From Hydractinia symbiolongicarpus (lineage: Eukaryota; Cnidaria; Hydrozoa; Anthoathecata; Hydractiniidae): DNA of 64,000 nucleotides. The stretch is taken from assembly GCF_029227915.1 (NCBI RefSeq), contig NC_079877.1:20797851-20861850 (forward strand), written 5' to 3'. Numbering within the stretch: the first letter of the stretch is position 1; every line of letters begins with the position of its first letter. Shown in pieces: positions 40,768 to 53,278 of the stretch. The notes under the pieces are model-generated. The model had not been told where the DNA came from, ran no database searches, and saw nothing but the letters and a program-made list of their open reading frames with translations. Position numbers and translations under genes: made by a program.

Positions 40768-43000
40768 ATGGCTATTTGCGGCCTAATTAAGGCCTTACAC
40801 GTAAATTACGTGGTTCCACGTGTTCAGGCAGATTGCCATTGGTCTAGTCCTTGCTGTCTCAATGGAGTGCAACGTCCCAAGTTGTTTTTCTTGTCGTCAT
40901 GGCCTTATATCAACGTTAACTACGTGCATTGCCTTTTAAAAGCCGTAGTAGGGCCTTTTGCAGCCTAATTAAGACCTTACACGTAAATTACGTGGTTCCA
41001 CATGTCCACACAGGTTGCCATGGGTCTAGTTCTTGCAATCTCAAGGGACTACAACGTTCCAAGTCGGTTTCTTTGTTGTGATGGCCTTATATCACCATCA
41101 ACTACGTGCAAAGCCTTCTAAAAGCCGTAATATAGCCTTTTGAGTCTTAAATAAGGCCTTACACGTAAATTTCGTAGTTCCAAGTGTTCGCGCATATTGC
41201 AATTGGTCTAGTCCTTGCAGTCTCAATGGACTACAACGTCCCAAGTTGTTTTCCTTGACGCCATGCCCTTTTATCACCGTCAACTACGCGCATAGCCTTC
41301 TACAAGCCGTAGCATGGCCTTTTGCAGCCTAATTAAGGCCTTACACGTAAACTACGTGGTTCCACAAGTCTGCGCATGGTATCAATGGTCTAGTTCTTCA
41401 GTCTCAATGGACTGCAAGGTGCCAAGTTGTTTCCCATGGCGCCATTGCTTTATATCAACGTCAACTACGAGCATAGCCTTCTAAAAGCCGTAATATGGCC
41501 TTTTGCCGCCTAATAAAGGCCTTACACGTAAGTCACATATTTTCACAAGCCTGCGCATGGTACCATTGGTCTAGTTCTCTCAATCTCAAAGGACTACAAC
41601 GCCAAAGTCATTTTCCTTGGCGCCATGGCCTTATATCACCATCAACTACATGCATTGCCTTCTAAAAGCCGTAATATAGCCTTTTGCGGCTTAATTAAGG
41701 CCTATCACGTAAATTACGTGGTTCCACGTCTTCAGGCAGACTGCCATTGGTCTAGTCCTTGCTGTCTCAATGGAGTGCAACGTCCCAAGTTGTTTTTCTT
41801 GTCGTCATGGCCTTATATCAACGTTAACTACGTCCATTGCCTTTCCAAAGCCGTAGTATGCCTATTTGCGGCCTAATTAAGGCCTTACACGTAAATTACG
41901 TGGTTCCACGTGTTCAGGCAGATTGCCATTGGTCTAGTCCTTGCTGTCTCAATGGAGTGCAACGTCCCAAGTTGTTTTTCTTGTCGTCATGGCCTTATAT
42001 CAACGTTAACTACGTGCATTGCCTTTCAAAAGCCGTAGTATGGCCTTTTGCAGCCTAATTAAGACCTTACACGTAAATTACGTGGTTCCACGTGTCCACA
42101 CAGGTTGCCATGGGTCTAGTTCTTGCAAGCTCAAGGGACTACAACGTTCCAAGTCCGTTTCTTTGTTGTCATGGCCTTATATCACCATCAACTACGTGCA
42201 AAGCCTTCTAAAAGCCGTAATATAGCCTTTTGCGTCTTAAATAAGGCCTTACACGTAAATTTCGTAGTTCCAAGTGTTCGCGCATATTGCAATTGGTCTA
42301 GTCCTTGCAGTCTCAATGGACTACAACGTCCCAAGTTGTTTTCCTTGACGCCATGCCCTTTTATCACCGTTAACTACGCGCAAAGCCTTCTACAAGCCGT
42401 AGCATGGCCTTTTGCAGCCTAATTAAGGCCTTACACGTAAACTACGTGGTTCCACAAGTCTGCGCATGGTATCAATGGTCTAGTTCTTCAGTCTTAATGG
42501 ACTGCAAGGTGCCAAGTTGTTTCCCATGGCGCCATTGCCTTATATCAACGTCAACTACGAGCATAGCCTTCTAAAAGCCGTAATATGGCCTTTTGCCGCC
42601 TAATAAAGGCCTTACACGTAAGTCATATATTTTCACAAGCCTGCGCATGGTACCATTGGTCTAGTTCTTTCAATCTCAAAGGACTACAACGCCAAAGTCA
42701 TTTTCCTTGGCGCCATGGCCTTATATCACCATCAACTACATGCATTGCCTTCTAAAACCGTAATATAGCCTTTTGCGGCTTAATTAAGGCCTATCACGTA
42801 AATTACGTGGTTCCACGTGTTCAGGCAGATTGCCATTGGTCTAGTCCTTGCTGTCTCAATGGAGTGCAACGTCTCAAGTTGGTTATTTGTCGTCATGGCC
42901 TTATATCAACGTTAACTACGTCCATTGCCTTTCAAAAGCCGTAGTATGGCCTTTTGCAGCCTAATTAAGACCTTACACGTAAATTACGTGGTTCCACAAG
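40768..43000 (+). repeat. Higher-order repeat, 1092-bp unit (6 monomers)
   Basis: Sequence around 41437 and 41625 recurs at 42529 and 42717, offset 1092 = 6 x 182. Related blocks also occur at 36196 (offset 4572) and 37781 (offset 3844). Typical monomers carry GTTCAGGCAGATTGCCATTG and CAATGGAGTGCAACGTCC. Boundaries are approximate. Confidence 0.7.
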
Positions 43001-46000
43001 CCTGCGCATGGTATCATTGCTCTAGTCCTTTTAGTTTCAATAGACTACAACGTCCCAACTCCTTTTCGTTGGCGTCTTGGCCTTATATCACCGTCAACTA
43101 CGTGCGTAGCCTTCTAAAGGCCGTGGTATGGCTTTTTGTGGCCTAATTAAGGCCTTACATGTGAATTACGTGCTTCCACGTGCCCACGCAGCTTGCCATT
43201 GGTCTTGTCCCTCCTTTTTCAATGGACTACAACGTGCCAAGTCGTTTTCTTTGGCTCTATGGCCTGATACCACCTTCAACTAGGCGCATAGCCTTTTAAA
43301 AGCCATTATATGGCGTTTTGCGGCCTAATTAAGGCCTTATACGTGAATCACGTGGTTCCACGTGTCTGCGCAGGTTGCCATTGGTCTAGTCCTTGCTGTT
43401 TCCATGGACTACAACGTCCCAAGTCGTTTTCCTTGGCGCCATGCCCTTGTATCAACGTCAACTACGACCATAGCCTTCTAAAAGCCGTAATATGGCATTT
43501 TGCCGCCTAATAAAGGCCTTACACGTAAATCACATATTTCCACGAGCCTGCGCATGGTACCATTGGTCTGGCCCTTTTATTTTCAAAGTACTACAACGTT
43601 TCAAGTCGGTTTCCTTGACGCCGTGGCCTTATATCACAGTCAACTACATGCATAGCTTTCTAAAAGCCGTATTATGGCTTTTTGCAGCCTAATTAAGGCC
43701 TTACACGTGAATCACGTAGTGCCACGTGTCCGCGCAGCTTGCCATTGGTGTAGTTCTTTCTGTCTCAATAGACTACAACGTGCCAAGTAATTTTCTTATG
43801 CGCTATGGCCTGATACCACCTTTAACTAGGCGCATAGCTTTTAAAAGCCGTTATATGGCTTTTTGCGGCCTAATTAAGGCCTTACATGTGAATTACGTGG
43901 TTCCACGTGTGCGCGCAGCTTGCCATTGGTCTAGTCATTGCAATCTCAATGGACTACAACGTCCCAAGCTGTTTTTTTTGACGCCATGCCCTTTTATCAT
44001 CGTTAACTACGCGCATAGCCTTCTACAAGCCGTAGTATCGCCTTTTGCAGCCTAATTAAAGCCTTACACGTAAATTACGTGGTTTCACAAGCCTGCGCAT
44101 GGTATCATTGGTCTAGTCCTTTCAATGTCAATGGACTTCCACGTGCCAAGTCGTTTCCTTTGGCGCCACGACCTTATATCACCGTCAACTACGTAAATAG
44201 CCTAGTAAAACCGTAACATGGTCTTTTACGATATAATTAAGGCCCTACACTTAAATTACGTGGTTCCACGTGTCCACACAGGTTGCCATGGGTCTAGTTC
44301 TTGCAATTGCAAGGGACTACAACGTTCCAAGTCGGTTTCTTTGTTGTCATGGCCTTATATCACCATCAACTACGTGCAAAGCATTCTAAAAGCCGTAATA
44401 TAGCCTGTTGCGTCTTAAATAAGGCCTTACACGTAAATTTCGTAGTTCCAAGTGTTCGCGCATATTGCCATTGGTCTAGTCCTTGCAGTCTCAATGGACT
44501 ACAACGTCCCAAGTTGTTTTCCTTGACGCCATGCCCTTTTATCATCGTTAACTACGCGCATAGCCTTCTACAAGCCGTAGCATGGCCTTTTGCAGCCTAA
44601 TTAAGGCCTTACACGTAAACTACGTGGTTCCACAAGCCTGCGCATGGTATCAATGGTCTAGCTCTTCAGTCTCAATGGACTGCAAGGTGCCAAGTTGTTT
44701 CCCATGGCGCCATTGCCTTATATCAACGTCAACTACGAGCATAGCCTTCTAAAAGCCGTAATATGGCCTTTCGCCGCCTAATAAAGGCCTTACACGTAAA
44801 TAACATATTTCCACGAGTCTGTGCATGGTGCCATTGGTCTATTTCTCTCATTCTTAAAGGACTACAAGGTCCAAAGTCATTTTCCTTAGCGCCATGCCCT
44901 TATATCCCCGTCAACTAAGTGCGTAGCTTTCTACAAGCCGTAATATGGCCTTTTGCAGCCTAATTAAGACCTTAAACGTAAATTACGTGGTTCTACAAGC
45001 CTGCGCATGGTATCATTGGTCTAGTCCTTTCAGTCTCAATGGACTGCAACGTGCCAAGTTGTTTCCCTTGGCGCCACGGCCTTATATCACCGTCAACTAC
45101 GTAAATAGCCTTCAAAAAGCCGTAACATGGTCTTTTACGATATAATTAAGGCCTTACACTTAAATTACGTGGTTCCACGTGTCCGCACATGTTGCCATGG
45201 TTCTAGTCCTTGTAATCGCAAAGGACTACAACGTTCCAAGTCCGTTTTCTTGTTGTCATGGCCTTATATCACCACCAACTACGTGCATAGCCTTCTAAAA
45301 GCCGTAATATAGCCTTTTGCGTCTTAAATAAGGCCTTACACGTAAATTTCGTAGTTCGTGTTCGTGCAGATTGCCATTGGTCTAGTCCTTCCTGTTTCCA
45401 TGGACTACAACATGCCAAGTCGTTTTCCTTGGCGTCATGCCCTTGTATTACCGTCAATTACGTGCATAGCCTTCTAAAAGCCTTTATATGGCTTTTCGCG
45501 GCGTAATTAATCCTTATACGTGAATAGCGTGGTTCCACGTGTGCGCGCAGCTTGCCCTTGGTCTAGTCCTTGCACTCTCAATGGACTACAACATGCCAAG
45601 TCGTTTTCTTTCTCGCGATGGCCTGATATCACCTTCAACTTGGCGCATAGCCTTCTGAAGCCTGTAAAATGGCCTTTTACCGCCTAATAAAGGCCTTGCA
45701 CGAAAATCACGTAGTTCCACGAGTCAGCGCATGGTGCCATTGGTCTAGTTCTCTCAGTCTCAATGGACTACAAGGTCTAAAGTCATTTTCCTTAGCGCCA
45801 TGCCCTTATATCACCGTCAACTACGTGCGTAGCCTTCTAAAGGCCGTAGTATGGCTTTTTGCGGCCTAATTCAGGCCTTACACGTAAATTACGTGGTTCC
45901 ACAAGCCTGCGCATGGTATCATTGGTCTAGTCCTTTCAGTGTCAATGGACTGCAACACGCCAAGACGTTTCCATGGCGCCATGGCGTTATATCACCGTCA

Positions 46001-49000
46001 ACTGGACCATGACCTGGTAGCACCTTTAACTAGGCGCATAGCCTTCTAAAGCCTGTAATATGGCCTTTTGCCGCCAAATAAAGGCCTTACACGTAAATCA
46101 CACATTTCCACGAGCCTGTGCATGGTACCATTGGTCTGGTCCTTTTAGTTTCAAAGTACTACAACGTTCCAAGTCGGTTTCCTTGGCGTCCTGGCCTTAT
46201 ATCACCGTCAACTACGTGCGTAGCCTTCTAAAAGTCGTAATATGGCTTTTTGCAGCCTAAATAAAGCCTTTCACGTAAACTACGTTGTTCCACAAGCCTG
46301 CGCATGGTATCAATGGTCTAGTTCTTCAGTCTCAACGGACTGCAAGGTGCCAAGTTGTTTCCCATGGCGCCATTGCCTTATATCAACGTCAACTACGAGC
46401 ATAGCCTTCTAAAAGCCGTAATATGGCCTTTTGCCGCCTAATAAAGGCCTTATACGTAAGTCACATATTTTCACAAGCCTGCGCAGGTTGCCACTGGTCT
46501 AGTCCTTGCTGTTTCCATGGGATACAACGTCCCAAGTCGTTTTCCTTGGCGCCATGCCCTTGTATCACCGTCAACTACGTACATAGCTTTCTAAAAGCCG
46601 TTATATGGCTTTTTTCGGCGTAATTAAGGCCTTACACGTAAATAACGTGGTTCCACGTGTGCGCGCAGCTTGCCATTGGTCTAGTCCTTGCAGTCTCAAT
46701 GGACTACAACGTCCCAAGTTGTTTTGCTTGACGTCATGCCCTTTTATCATCGTTATCTACGCGCATAGCCTTCTATAAGCCGTAACATGGCCTTTTGCAG
46801 CCTAATTAAGGCCTTACACGTAAAATACGTTGTTCCACTAGCCTGCGCATGGTACCATTGGTCTAGTTCTCTCAATCTCAAAGGACTACAACGCCAAAGT
46901 CATTTTCCTTGGCGCCATGGCCTTATATCACCATCAACTACGTGCATTGCCTTCTAAAAGCCGTAATATAGCCTTTTGCGGCTTAATTAAGGCCTATCAC
47001 GTAAATGACGTAATTCCACGTGTTCGGGCAGATTGCCATTGGTCTAGTCCTTGCTGTCTCAATGGAGTACAACGTCCCAAGTTGTTTTTCTTGTCGTCAT
47101 GGCCTTATATCAACGTTAACTACGTGCATTGCCTTTCAGAAGCCGTAGTATGGCCTTTTGCAGCCTAATTAAGACCTTACACGTAAATTACGTGGTTCCA
47201 CAAGCCTGCGCTTGGTACCATTGGTCTAGTCCTTTTAGTCTCAACGGACTACAACCTTCAAAGAGGTTTTCCTTGACGCCATGCCCTTTATCATCGTCAA
47301 CTAAGCGCATAGCCTTCTAAAACCCGTAGTATGGCTTTTTGCGGCCTAATTAAGGCCTTACACGTGATTTACGTGGTTCCACGTGCCCACGCAGCTTGCC
47401 ATTGGTCTAGTCCCTGCTGTTTAAATGGGCTACAACGTGCCAAGTCGTTTTCTTTTGCTCTATGGCCTGATACCACCTTCAACTAGGCGCATAGCATTTT
47501 AAAAGCCATTATATGGCGTTTTGAGGCCTAATTAAGGCCTTATACGTGAATCACGTTGTTCCACGTGTCTGCGCAGGTTGCCATTGGTCTAGTCCTTGCT
47601 GTTTCCATGGACTACAACGTCCCAAGTCGTTTTCCTTGGCGCCATGCCCTTGTATCACCGTCAACTGCGTACATAGCTTTCTAAAAGCCATTATATGGCT
47701 TTTTTTGGCGTAATTAAGGCCTATCACGTAAATGACGTAATTCCACGTGTTCGGGCAGATTGCCATTGGTCTAGTCCTTGCAGTCTCAAAGGACTACAAC
47801 GGCGCAAGTGGTTTTCCTTGACTCCATGCCCTTTATCATCGTCAACTAAGCGCATAGCCTTCTACAAGCCGTAATATTGCCTTTTGCCGCCTAATAAAGG
47901 CCTTACACGTAAATCACATATTTCCACGAGCCTGTGCATCGTACCATTGGTCTGGTCCTTTTAGTTTAAAGGTACTACAACGTTCCAAGTCAGTTTCCTT
48001 GGCGTCCTGGCCGTAGCCTTCTAAAAGCCGTAGTATGGCTTTTTGCGGCCTAATTAAGGAGTTACACGTGAATTACGTGGTTCTACGTGTCTGCGCAGCT
48101 TGCCATTGGCCTTTACCTTGCTGTCTTAATAGACTACCACGTTCCAAGTTCTTTTCCGTGGAGCCATGACCTGGTATCACCTTCAACTGGGCGCATAGCC
48201 TTCTAAAGCCTGTAATATAGCATTTTGCGCCGAATAAAGGCCTTACACGTAAATTTCGTAGTTCTACGTGTTCGGGCATAATGCCATTGGTCTAGTCTTT
48301 GCTGTCTCAATGGACTACTACGTCCCAAGCCGTTTTTCTTGGCGTCATGGCCTTATATCAACGTTAACTACGTGCATTGCCTTTCAAAGCCGTAATATGG
48401 ACTTTCGTGTTCTAAATAAGGCCTTGCACGTAAATCACGTGTTTCCACGTGTCTGCGGAGGTTGCCATTGGTCTAGTCCTTGCTGTTTCCATGAACTACA
48501 ACGTCCCAAGTCGTTTTCCTTGGCGCTATGCCCTTGTATCACCGTCAACTACGTACATAGCGTTCTAAAAGCCGTTATAAGACCTCTTGCGGCTTATTTA
48601 AGGCCTTACACGTGAATCACGTGGTTTGAAGTGTCCAAGCAGCTTGCCATTGGTCTAGTCCTTGCAGTCTCAATGGACTAAAACGGCCCATGTGGTTTTC
48701 CTTGACGCCATGCCCTTTATCATCGTCAACTAAGCGCATAGCCTTCTACAAGCCGTAATATGGCCTTTTGCAGCCTAATTAAGGCCTTACACGTAAATTA
48801 CGTGGTGCTACAAGCCTGAGCATGGTATCATTGGTCCATTCCTTTCATTCTCAATGGACTGGAACGTGCCAAGTCGTTTACCTTGACGCCACGGCCTTAT
48901 ATCACCGTCAACTACGTAAATAACCTTCTAAAAGCCGTAACATGGTCTTTTACGATAAAATTAAGCCGCTACACTTAAATTACGTGGTTCCACGTGTCCG

Positions 49001-50022
49001 CACAGGTTGCCATGGGTCTAGTCCTTGCAATCTTAATGGACTACAATGTTCCAAGTCAGGTTCCTTGTTGTCATGGCCATATATCACCATCAACTACGTG
49101 CATAGCCTTCTAAAAGTCGTAATATAGCTTTTTGCGTCTTAAATAAGGCCTTACACGGAAATTTCGTAGTTCCACGTGTTCACGGATATTGCCATTGGTC
49201 TAGTCCTTGCTGTCTTAATGGACTACAACGTCCCAACTCGTTTTCGTTGGCGTCATGGCCTTATATCAACTTTAACTACGTGCGTAGCCTTCTAAAGGCC
49301 GTAGTATGGCTTTTTGCGGCCTAATTAAGGCCTTACACGTGAATTACGTGGTTCCACGTGTCCGCGCAGCTTGCCATTGGTCTAGTCCTTGCAGTCTCAA
49401 TGGACTACAACGTCTGAAGTGGTTTTCTTTGGCGCCATGCCATTGTATCACCGTCAACTGCGTGCATAGCTTTCTACAAGCCGTAGTATGGCCTTTTGTA
49501 GCCTAATTAAGGTCTTACACGTAAATTACGTGGTTCCACAAGCCTGCGCATGGTATTATTGGTCTAGTCCTTTCAGTGTCAATGGACTGCAACGAGCCAA
49601 GACGTTTCCTTGGCGCCATGGCCTTATATCACCGTCAACTGGACCATGACTTGGTAGCACCTTCAACTGGTCGCATAGCCTTCTAAAGCCTGTAATATAG
49701 CATTTTGCCGCTGAATAAAAGCCTTAAACGAAAATCACGTATTTCCACGAGCCTGCTCATGGTATCATTGTTCTAGTCCTTTTGGTCTCAAAGGACTATA
49801 ACGTTGCAAGGCAGTTTCCTTGGCGTCATGGCTTTATATCAACGTTAACTACTTGCATTGCCTTTCAAAAGCCGTAGTATGGACTTTCGTGTTCTAGTTA
49901 AGGCCTTACACGTAAATCACGTGTTTCCACGAGACTGCGCATGGTACCATTGGTCTAGTCCTTTTATTTCAAAGGACTAGAACGTTCCAAGTCGGTTTCC
50001 TTGGCGTCCTGGCCTTATATCA

Positions 50023-50112
50023 GTAAGGCCTTCATTAGGCGGCAAAAAGGCCATATCACGGCTTTTGGAAGGCTATGCTCGTAGTTGACGTTGATATAAG
50101 GCAATGGCGCCA
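50023..50112 (-). repeat. Inverted satellite fragment
   Basis: About 90 bp here is satellite in reverse orientation; its reverse complement reads through the GGCGCCATTGCCTTATATCA, GAGCATAGCC and GGCCTTTTTGCCGCCTAAT landmarks. On both sides the same forward stretch of about 42 bp (AACGTTCCAAGTC ... CTTATATCA) occurs, so the patch is flanked by a short direct duplication. It is the only reverse-oriented piece I noticed in about 52 kb, and fits template switching during repair. Confidence 0.85.
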
Positions 50113-53004
50113 ACGTTCCAAGTCAATTTCCTTAGCGTCCTGCCTTATATCAGCGTCAACTTCGTGCGATGCCTTCTAAAAGCCGTGATATGGCCTTTTT
50201 GCCGCCTAATAAATGCCTTACACAAAAATCACGTATTTTCACGTGTCTGCGCAGTTTGCCATTGGTCTAGTTCCTGCAGTCTCAATGGACTACAACGGCC
50301 CAAGTCGTTTTCTTTAACGCAATGGCCTTATATCAACGTCAACTACATGCATAACCTTCTAAAAGCTGAATTACGGCTTTTTGCGGCCTAATTAAGGCCT
50401 TACACGTGAATCACGTAGTGCCACGTGTCTGCACAGTTTGCTATTGGTCTAGTTCTTTCAGTCTCAATGGACTAAAACGCCCAAAGTCGTTTTTCATGGC
50501 ACCATTGCCTTATGTCAACGTCAACTACGAGCATAGCCTTCTAAAAGCCGTAGTATGGCCTTTTGCCGCCTAATAAAGGGCTTACACGTAAACACGTATT
50601 TCCACGAGACTCTGCATAGTACCATTGGTCTAGTCCTTTTAGTCGGAAAGGACTACAACGTTCCAAGTCGGTTTCCTTAGCGTCCTGGCCTTATATCACC
50701 GTCAACTACGTGCGTAGCCTTCTAAAATCCGTATCATGCTTTTTTGCGGCTTAATAAAGACCTTACACGTGAATTACGTGGTTTCACGTGTCTACGCAGC
50801 TTGCCATTGGTCTAGTCCCTGCTGTTTCAATGGACTACAACGTCCTAAGTGGTTTTCCTTGGCGCCATGCCATTGTATCAACGTCAACTGCGGGCATCGC
50901 CCTCTGCAAGCCGTAGTATGGCCTTTTGTAGCCTAATTAAGGCCTTACTCGTAAATTACGTGGTTCCACAAGCCTGCGCATGGTATCATTGGTCTAGTCC
51001 TTTCAGTGTCAATGGACTGCAACGCGCCAAGACGTTTCCTTGGCGTCATGGCATTATATCACCGTCAACTGGACCATGACCTGGTAGCACCTTCAACTAG
51101 GCGCATAGCCTTCTTAAGCCTGTAATATGGCCTTTTGCCGCCGAATAAAGGCCTTACACAAAAATCACATATTTCCACGAGACTGCACATGGCAACATTG
51201 GTTTTGTCCCTTTTGTCTCAAAGGACTACAACGTTCCATGTCGTTTTCCTTGGCGCCATGCCCTTGTATCACCGTCAACTACGTACATAGCTTTCTAAAA
51301 GCCGTTATATGGCTTTTTTCGGCGTAATTAAGGCCTTACACGTAAATAACGTGGTTCCACGTGTCCGGGCAGCTTGCCATTGGTCTGGTCCTTGCAGTCT
51401 CAATGGACTACAACATGCCAAGGCGTTTTCTTTGGCGCGATGGCCTGATATCACCTTTAAATTGGCGCATAGCATTCTGAAGCCTGTAATATGGCCTTCC
51501 ACCGCCTAATAAAGGCCTTACACGAAAATCACGTAGTTCCACGTGTCTGCGCAGGTTGCCATTGGTCTAGTCCTTGCTGTTTCCATGGACTACAACGTTC
51601 CATGTCGTTTTCCTTGGCGCCATGCCCTTGTATCACCGTCAACTACGTACATAGCTTTCTAAAAGCCGTTATATGGCTTTTTTCGGCGTAATTAAGGCCT
51701 TACACGAAAATCACATATTTCTACGAGACTGCACATGGTACCATTGGTCTTGTCCCTTTTGTCTCAAAGGACTACAACGTTTAAAGTCGGTTTCCTTGAC
51801 GCCGTGGCCTTATATCACAGTAAACTACATGCATAGCTTTCTAAAAGCCGTATTATGGCTTTTTGCCGCCTAATTAAGGCATTACACGTGAATCACGTAG
51901 TGCCACGTGTCCGCGCAGCTTGCCATTGGTCTAGTTCTTTCAGTCTCAATGGACTACAACGTGCCAAGTCGTTTTCTTTGGCTCTATGGCCTGATACCAC
52001 CTTCAACTAGGCGCATAGCCTTTTAAAAGCCGTTATATGGCCTTTTGCCGCCTAATAAAGGCCTTACACGTAAGTCACATATTTTCACAAGCCTGCGCAT
52101 GGTACCATTGGTGTAGTTCTCTCAATCTCAAAGGACTACAACGCCAAAGTCATTTTCCTTGGCGCCATGGCCTTATATCACCATCAACTACATGCATCGC
52201 CTTCTAAAAGCCGCAATATGGCCTTTTGCGGCTTAATTAAGGCCTATCACGTAAATTACATAGTTCCACGTGTTCGGGCAGATTGCCGTTGGTCTAGTCC
52301 TTGCTGTGTCAATGAAGTACAACGTCCCTAGTTGTTTTTCTTGTCGTCATGGCCTTATATCAACGTTAACTACGTGCATTGCCTTTCAAAAGCCGTAGTC
52401 TGGTCTTTTGCAGCCTAATTAAGACCTTACACGTAAATTACGTGGTTCCACAAGCCTGCGCATGGTATCATTGGTCTAGTCCTTTCAGTTTCAATGGACT
52501 GTAACATGCCAAGTCGTTTTTCTTGGCGCTATGGCCTTATATCACCGCCAACTACGTGCATAGATATCTAAAAGCCTTAATATGGCCTTTTGCCGCTGAA
52601 TACAGGCCTTACACGAAAGTCACCTGTTTCCACGAGACTTCGCTTGGTACCATTGGTCAAGTCCTTTTAGTCTCAAAGGACTACAACGTTCAAAGTGGTT
52701 TTCCTTGACGCCATGCCCTTTATCATCGTCAACTAAGCGCATAGCCTTCTAAAAGCCGTAATAAGGCCTTTTGCGGCCTATTTAAGACCTTACACGTGAA
52801 TCACGTGGTTCCAAGTGTCCCAGCAGCTTGCGATTGGTCTAGTCCTTGCAGTCGCAATGGACTACAAGGTCTAAAGTCATTTTCCTTAGCGCCATGCCCT
52901 TTTATCACCGTCAACTACGTGCATTGCCTTTCAAAAGCCGTAATATGGACTTTCGTGTTCTAGTTAAGGCCTAGAGATAGGAAAAGGCGGATCCTAGTGC
53001 AATT

Positions 53005-53177
53005 ATGTCAAATAAGCGTGCATCCACATCAAATCAACGTAAAAAGGGTCCATACCACCCCTTAGCGATTAATATGTTGTGCCATTCTACGTCAAATTAT
53101 AGATCATCCACGTCAAATCAACGATAGAAGAGTCCATAAAATCCATTAGCACTTTGTCACTTTACGTTAAATAAGCG
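53005..53177 (+). repeat. Five 14-bp iteron-like repeats
   Basis: Variants of A-C/T-G/A-T-C/T-AAAT followed by AAGCG, CAACG or TATAG begin at 53005, 53026, 53089, 53110 and 53164. Two pairs have exactly 21-bp spacing, that is two helical turns. The array could be a binding site for integrase or a replication protein at the element end. That role is inference. Confidence 0.6.
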
Positions 53178-53197
53178 TGCATGCTCTATAATATCTG

Positions 53198-53255
53198 CCC
53201 AAAACCCCCTCCCCCGGCCGCGTCCCCCTGGCCCCATCCCCGTCCCATGGGTCCC
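53198..53255 (-). other. C-rich tract, G-quadruplex candidate on minus strand
   Basis: The plus strand has successive C runs of three to five (53198-53200, 53205-53209, 53211-53215, 53224-53228, 53232-53235, 53238-53241, 53244-53246). The minus strand therefore has at least four closely spaced G runs. It lies between the terminal repeats and the polymerase stop codon and is part of the polymerase 3' UTR if transcribed leftward. Confidence 0.5.
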
Positions 53256-53278
53256 TACCCACCCTCATCTGTCGTGCC

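Larger units (their letters stand above)
31209..52972 (+). repeat. 182-bp satellite array, right part
   Basis: This continues the same satellite after the retrotransposon insertion, in the same orientation and phase, up to the abrupt end at TAGTTAAGGCCT, where the Polinton-like element starts. Monomers after about 33500 are more divergent and resemble those at 1-8000; for example the start of the window closely matches the monomers from about 45600, and 464-1030 matches 43490-44060. Long-variant monomers with about 28 extra bp recur near 35411, 40711, 46001, 49641 and 51071. A monomer near 48010 lacks the TTATATCACCGTCAACTACG segment. No non-satellite gene is visible in this part. Confidence 0.95.
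52973..53278. repeat. Left terminal region of the element
   Basis: About 300 bp between the satellite and the end of the polymerase gene holds no ORF. It presumably includes the terminal inverted repeat, whose partner is outside the window. Internally there are two related copies of a 45-bp block (about 53021-53065 and 53105-53150, both containing TCAAATCAACG and GTCCATA) and an exact 14-bp direct repeat AAATAAGCGTGCAT at 53010 and 53169. Confidence 0.6.

Noticed and set aside
775-51502. Minus-strand ORFs inside the satellite
   Set aside because: They are reverse-strand shadows of the same repeat, with no start context, codon pattern or homology.
464-52708. The many plus-strand ORFs of 60-127 codons in the first 53 kb, all variants of one peptide
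   Set aside because: They follow the 182-bp monomer, change frame from one monomer to the next, and are broken in most copies. They are a property of the satellite consensus, not genes. Longer ones arise where indels join two monomers.
1-52972. CRISPR array or bacterial repeat locus
   Set aside because: The monomers are contiguous 182-bp units without alternating spacers, and the neighbouring genes are of eukaryotic virus type.
1-52972. Hammerhead ribozyme or Pol III promoter in the monomer
   Set aside because: I found no CTGATGA...GAAA core and no convincing A and B box pair; GGTTCCACGTG only loosely resembles a B box.
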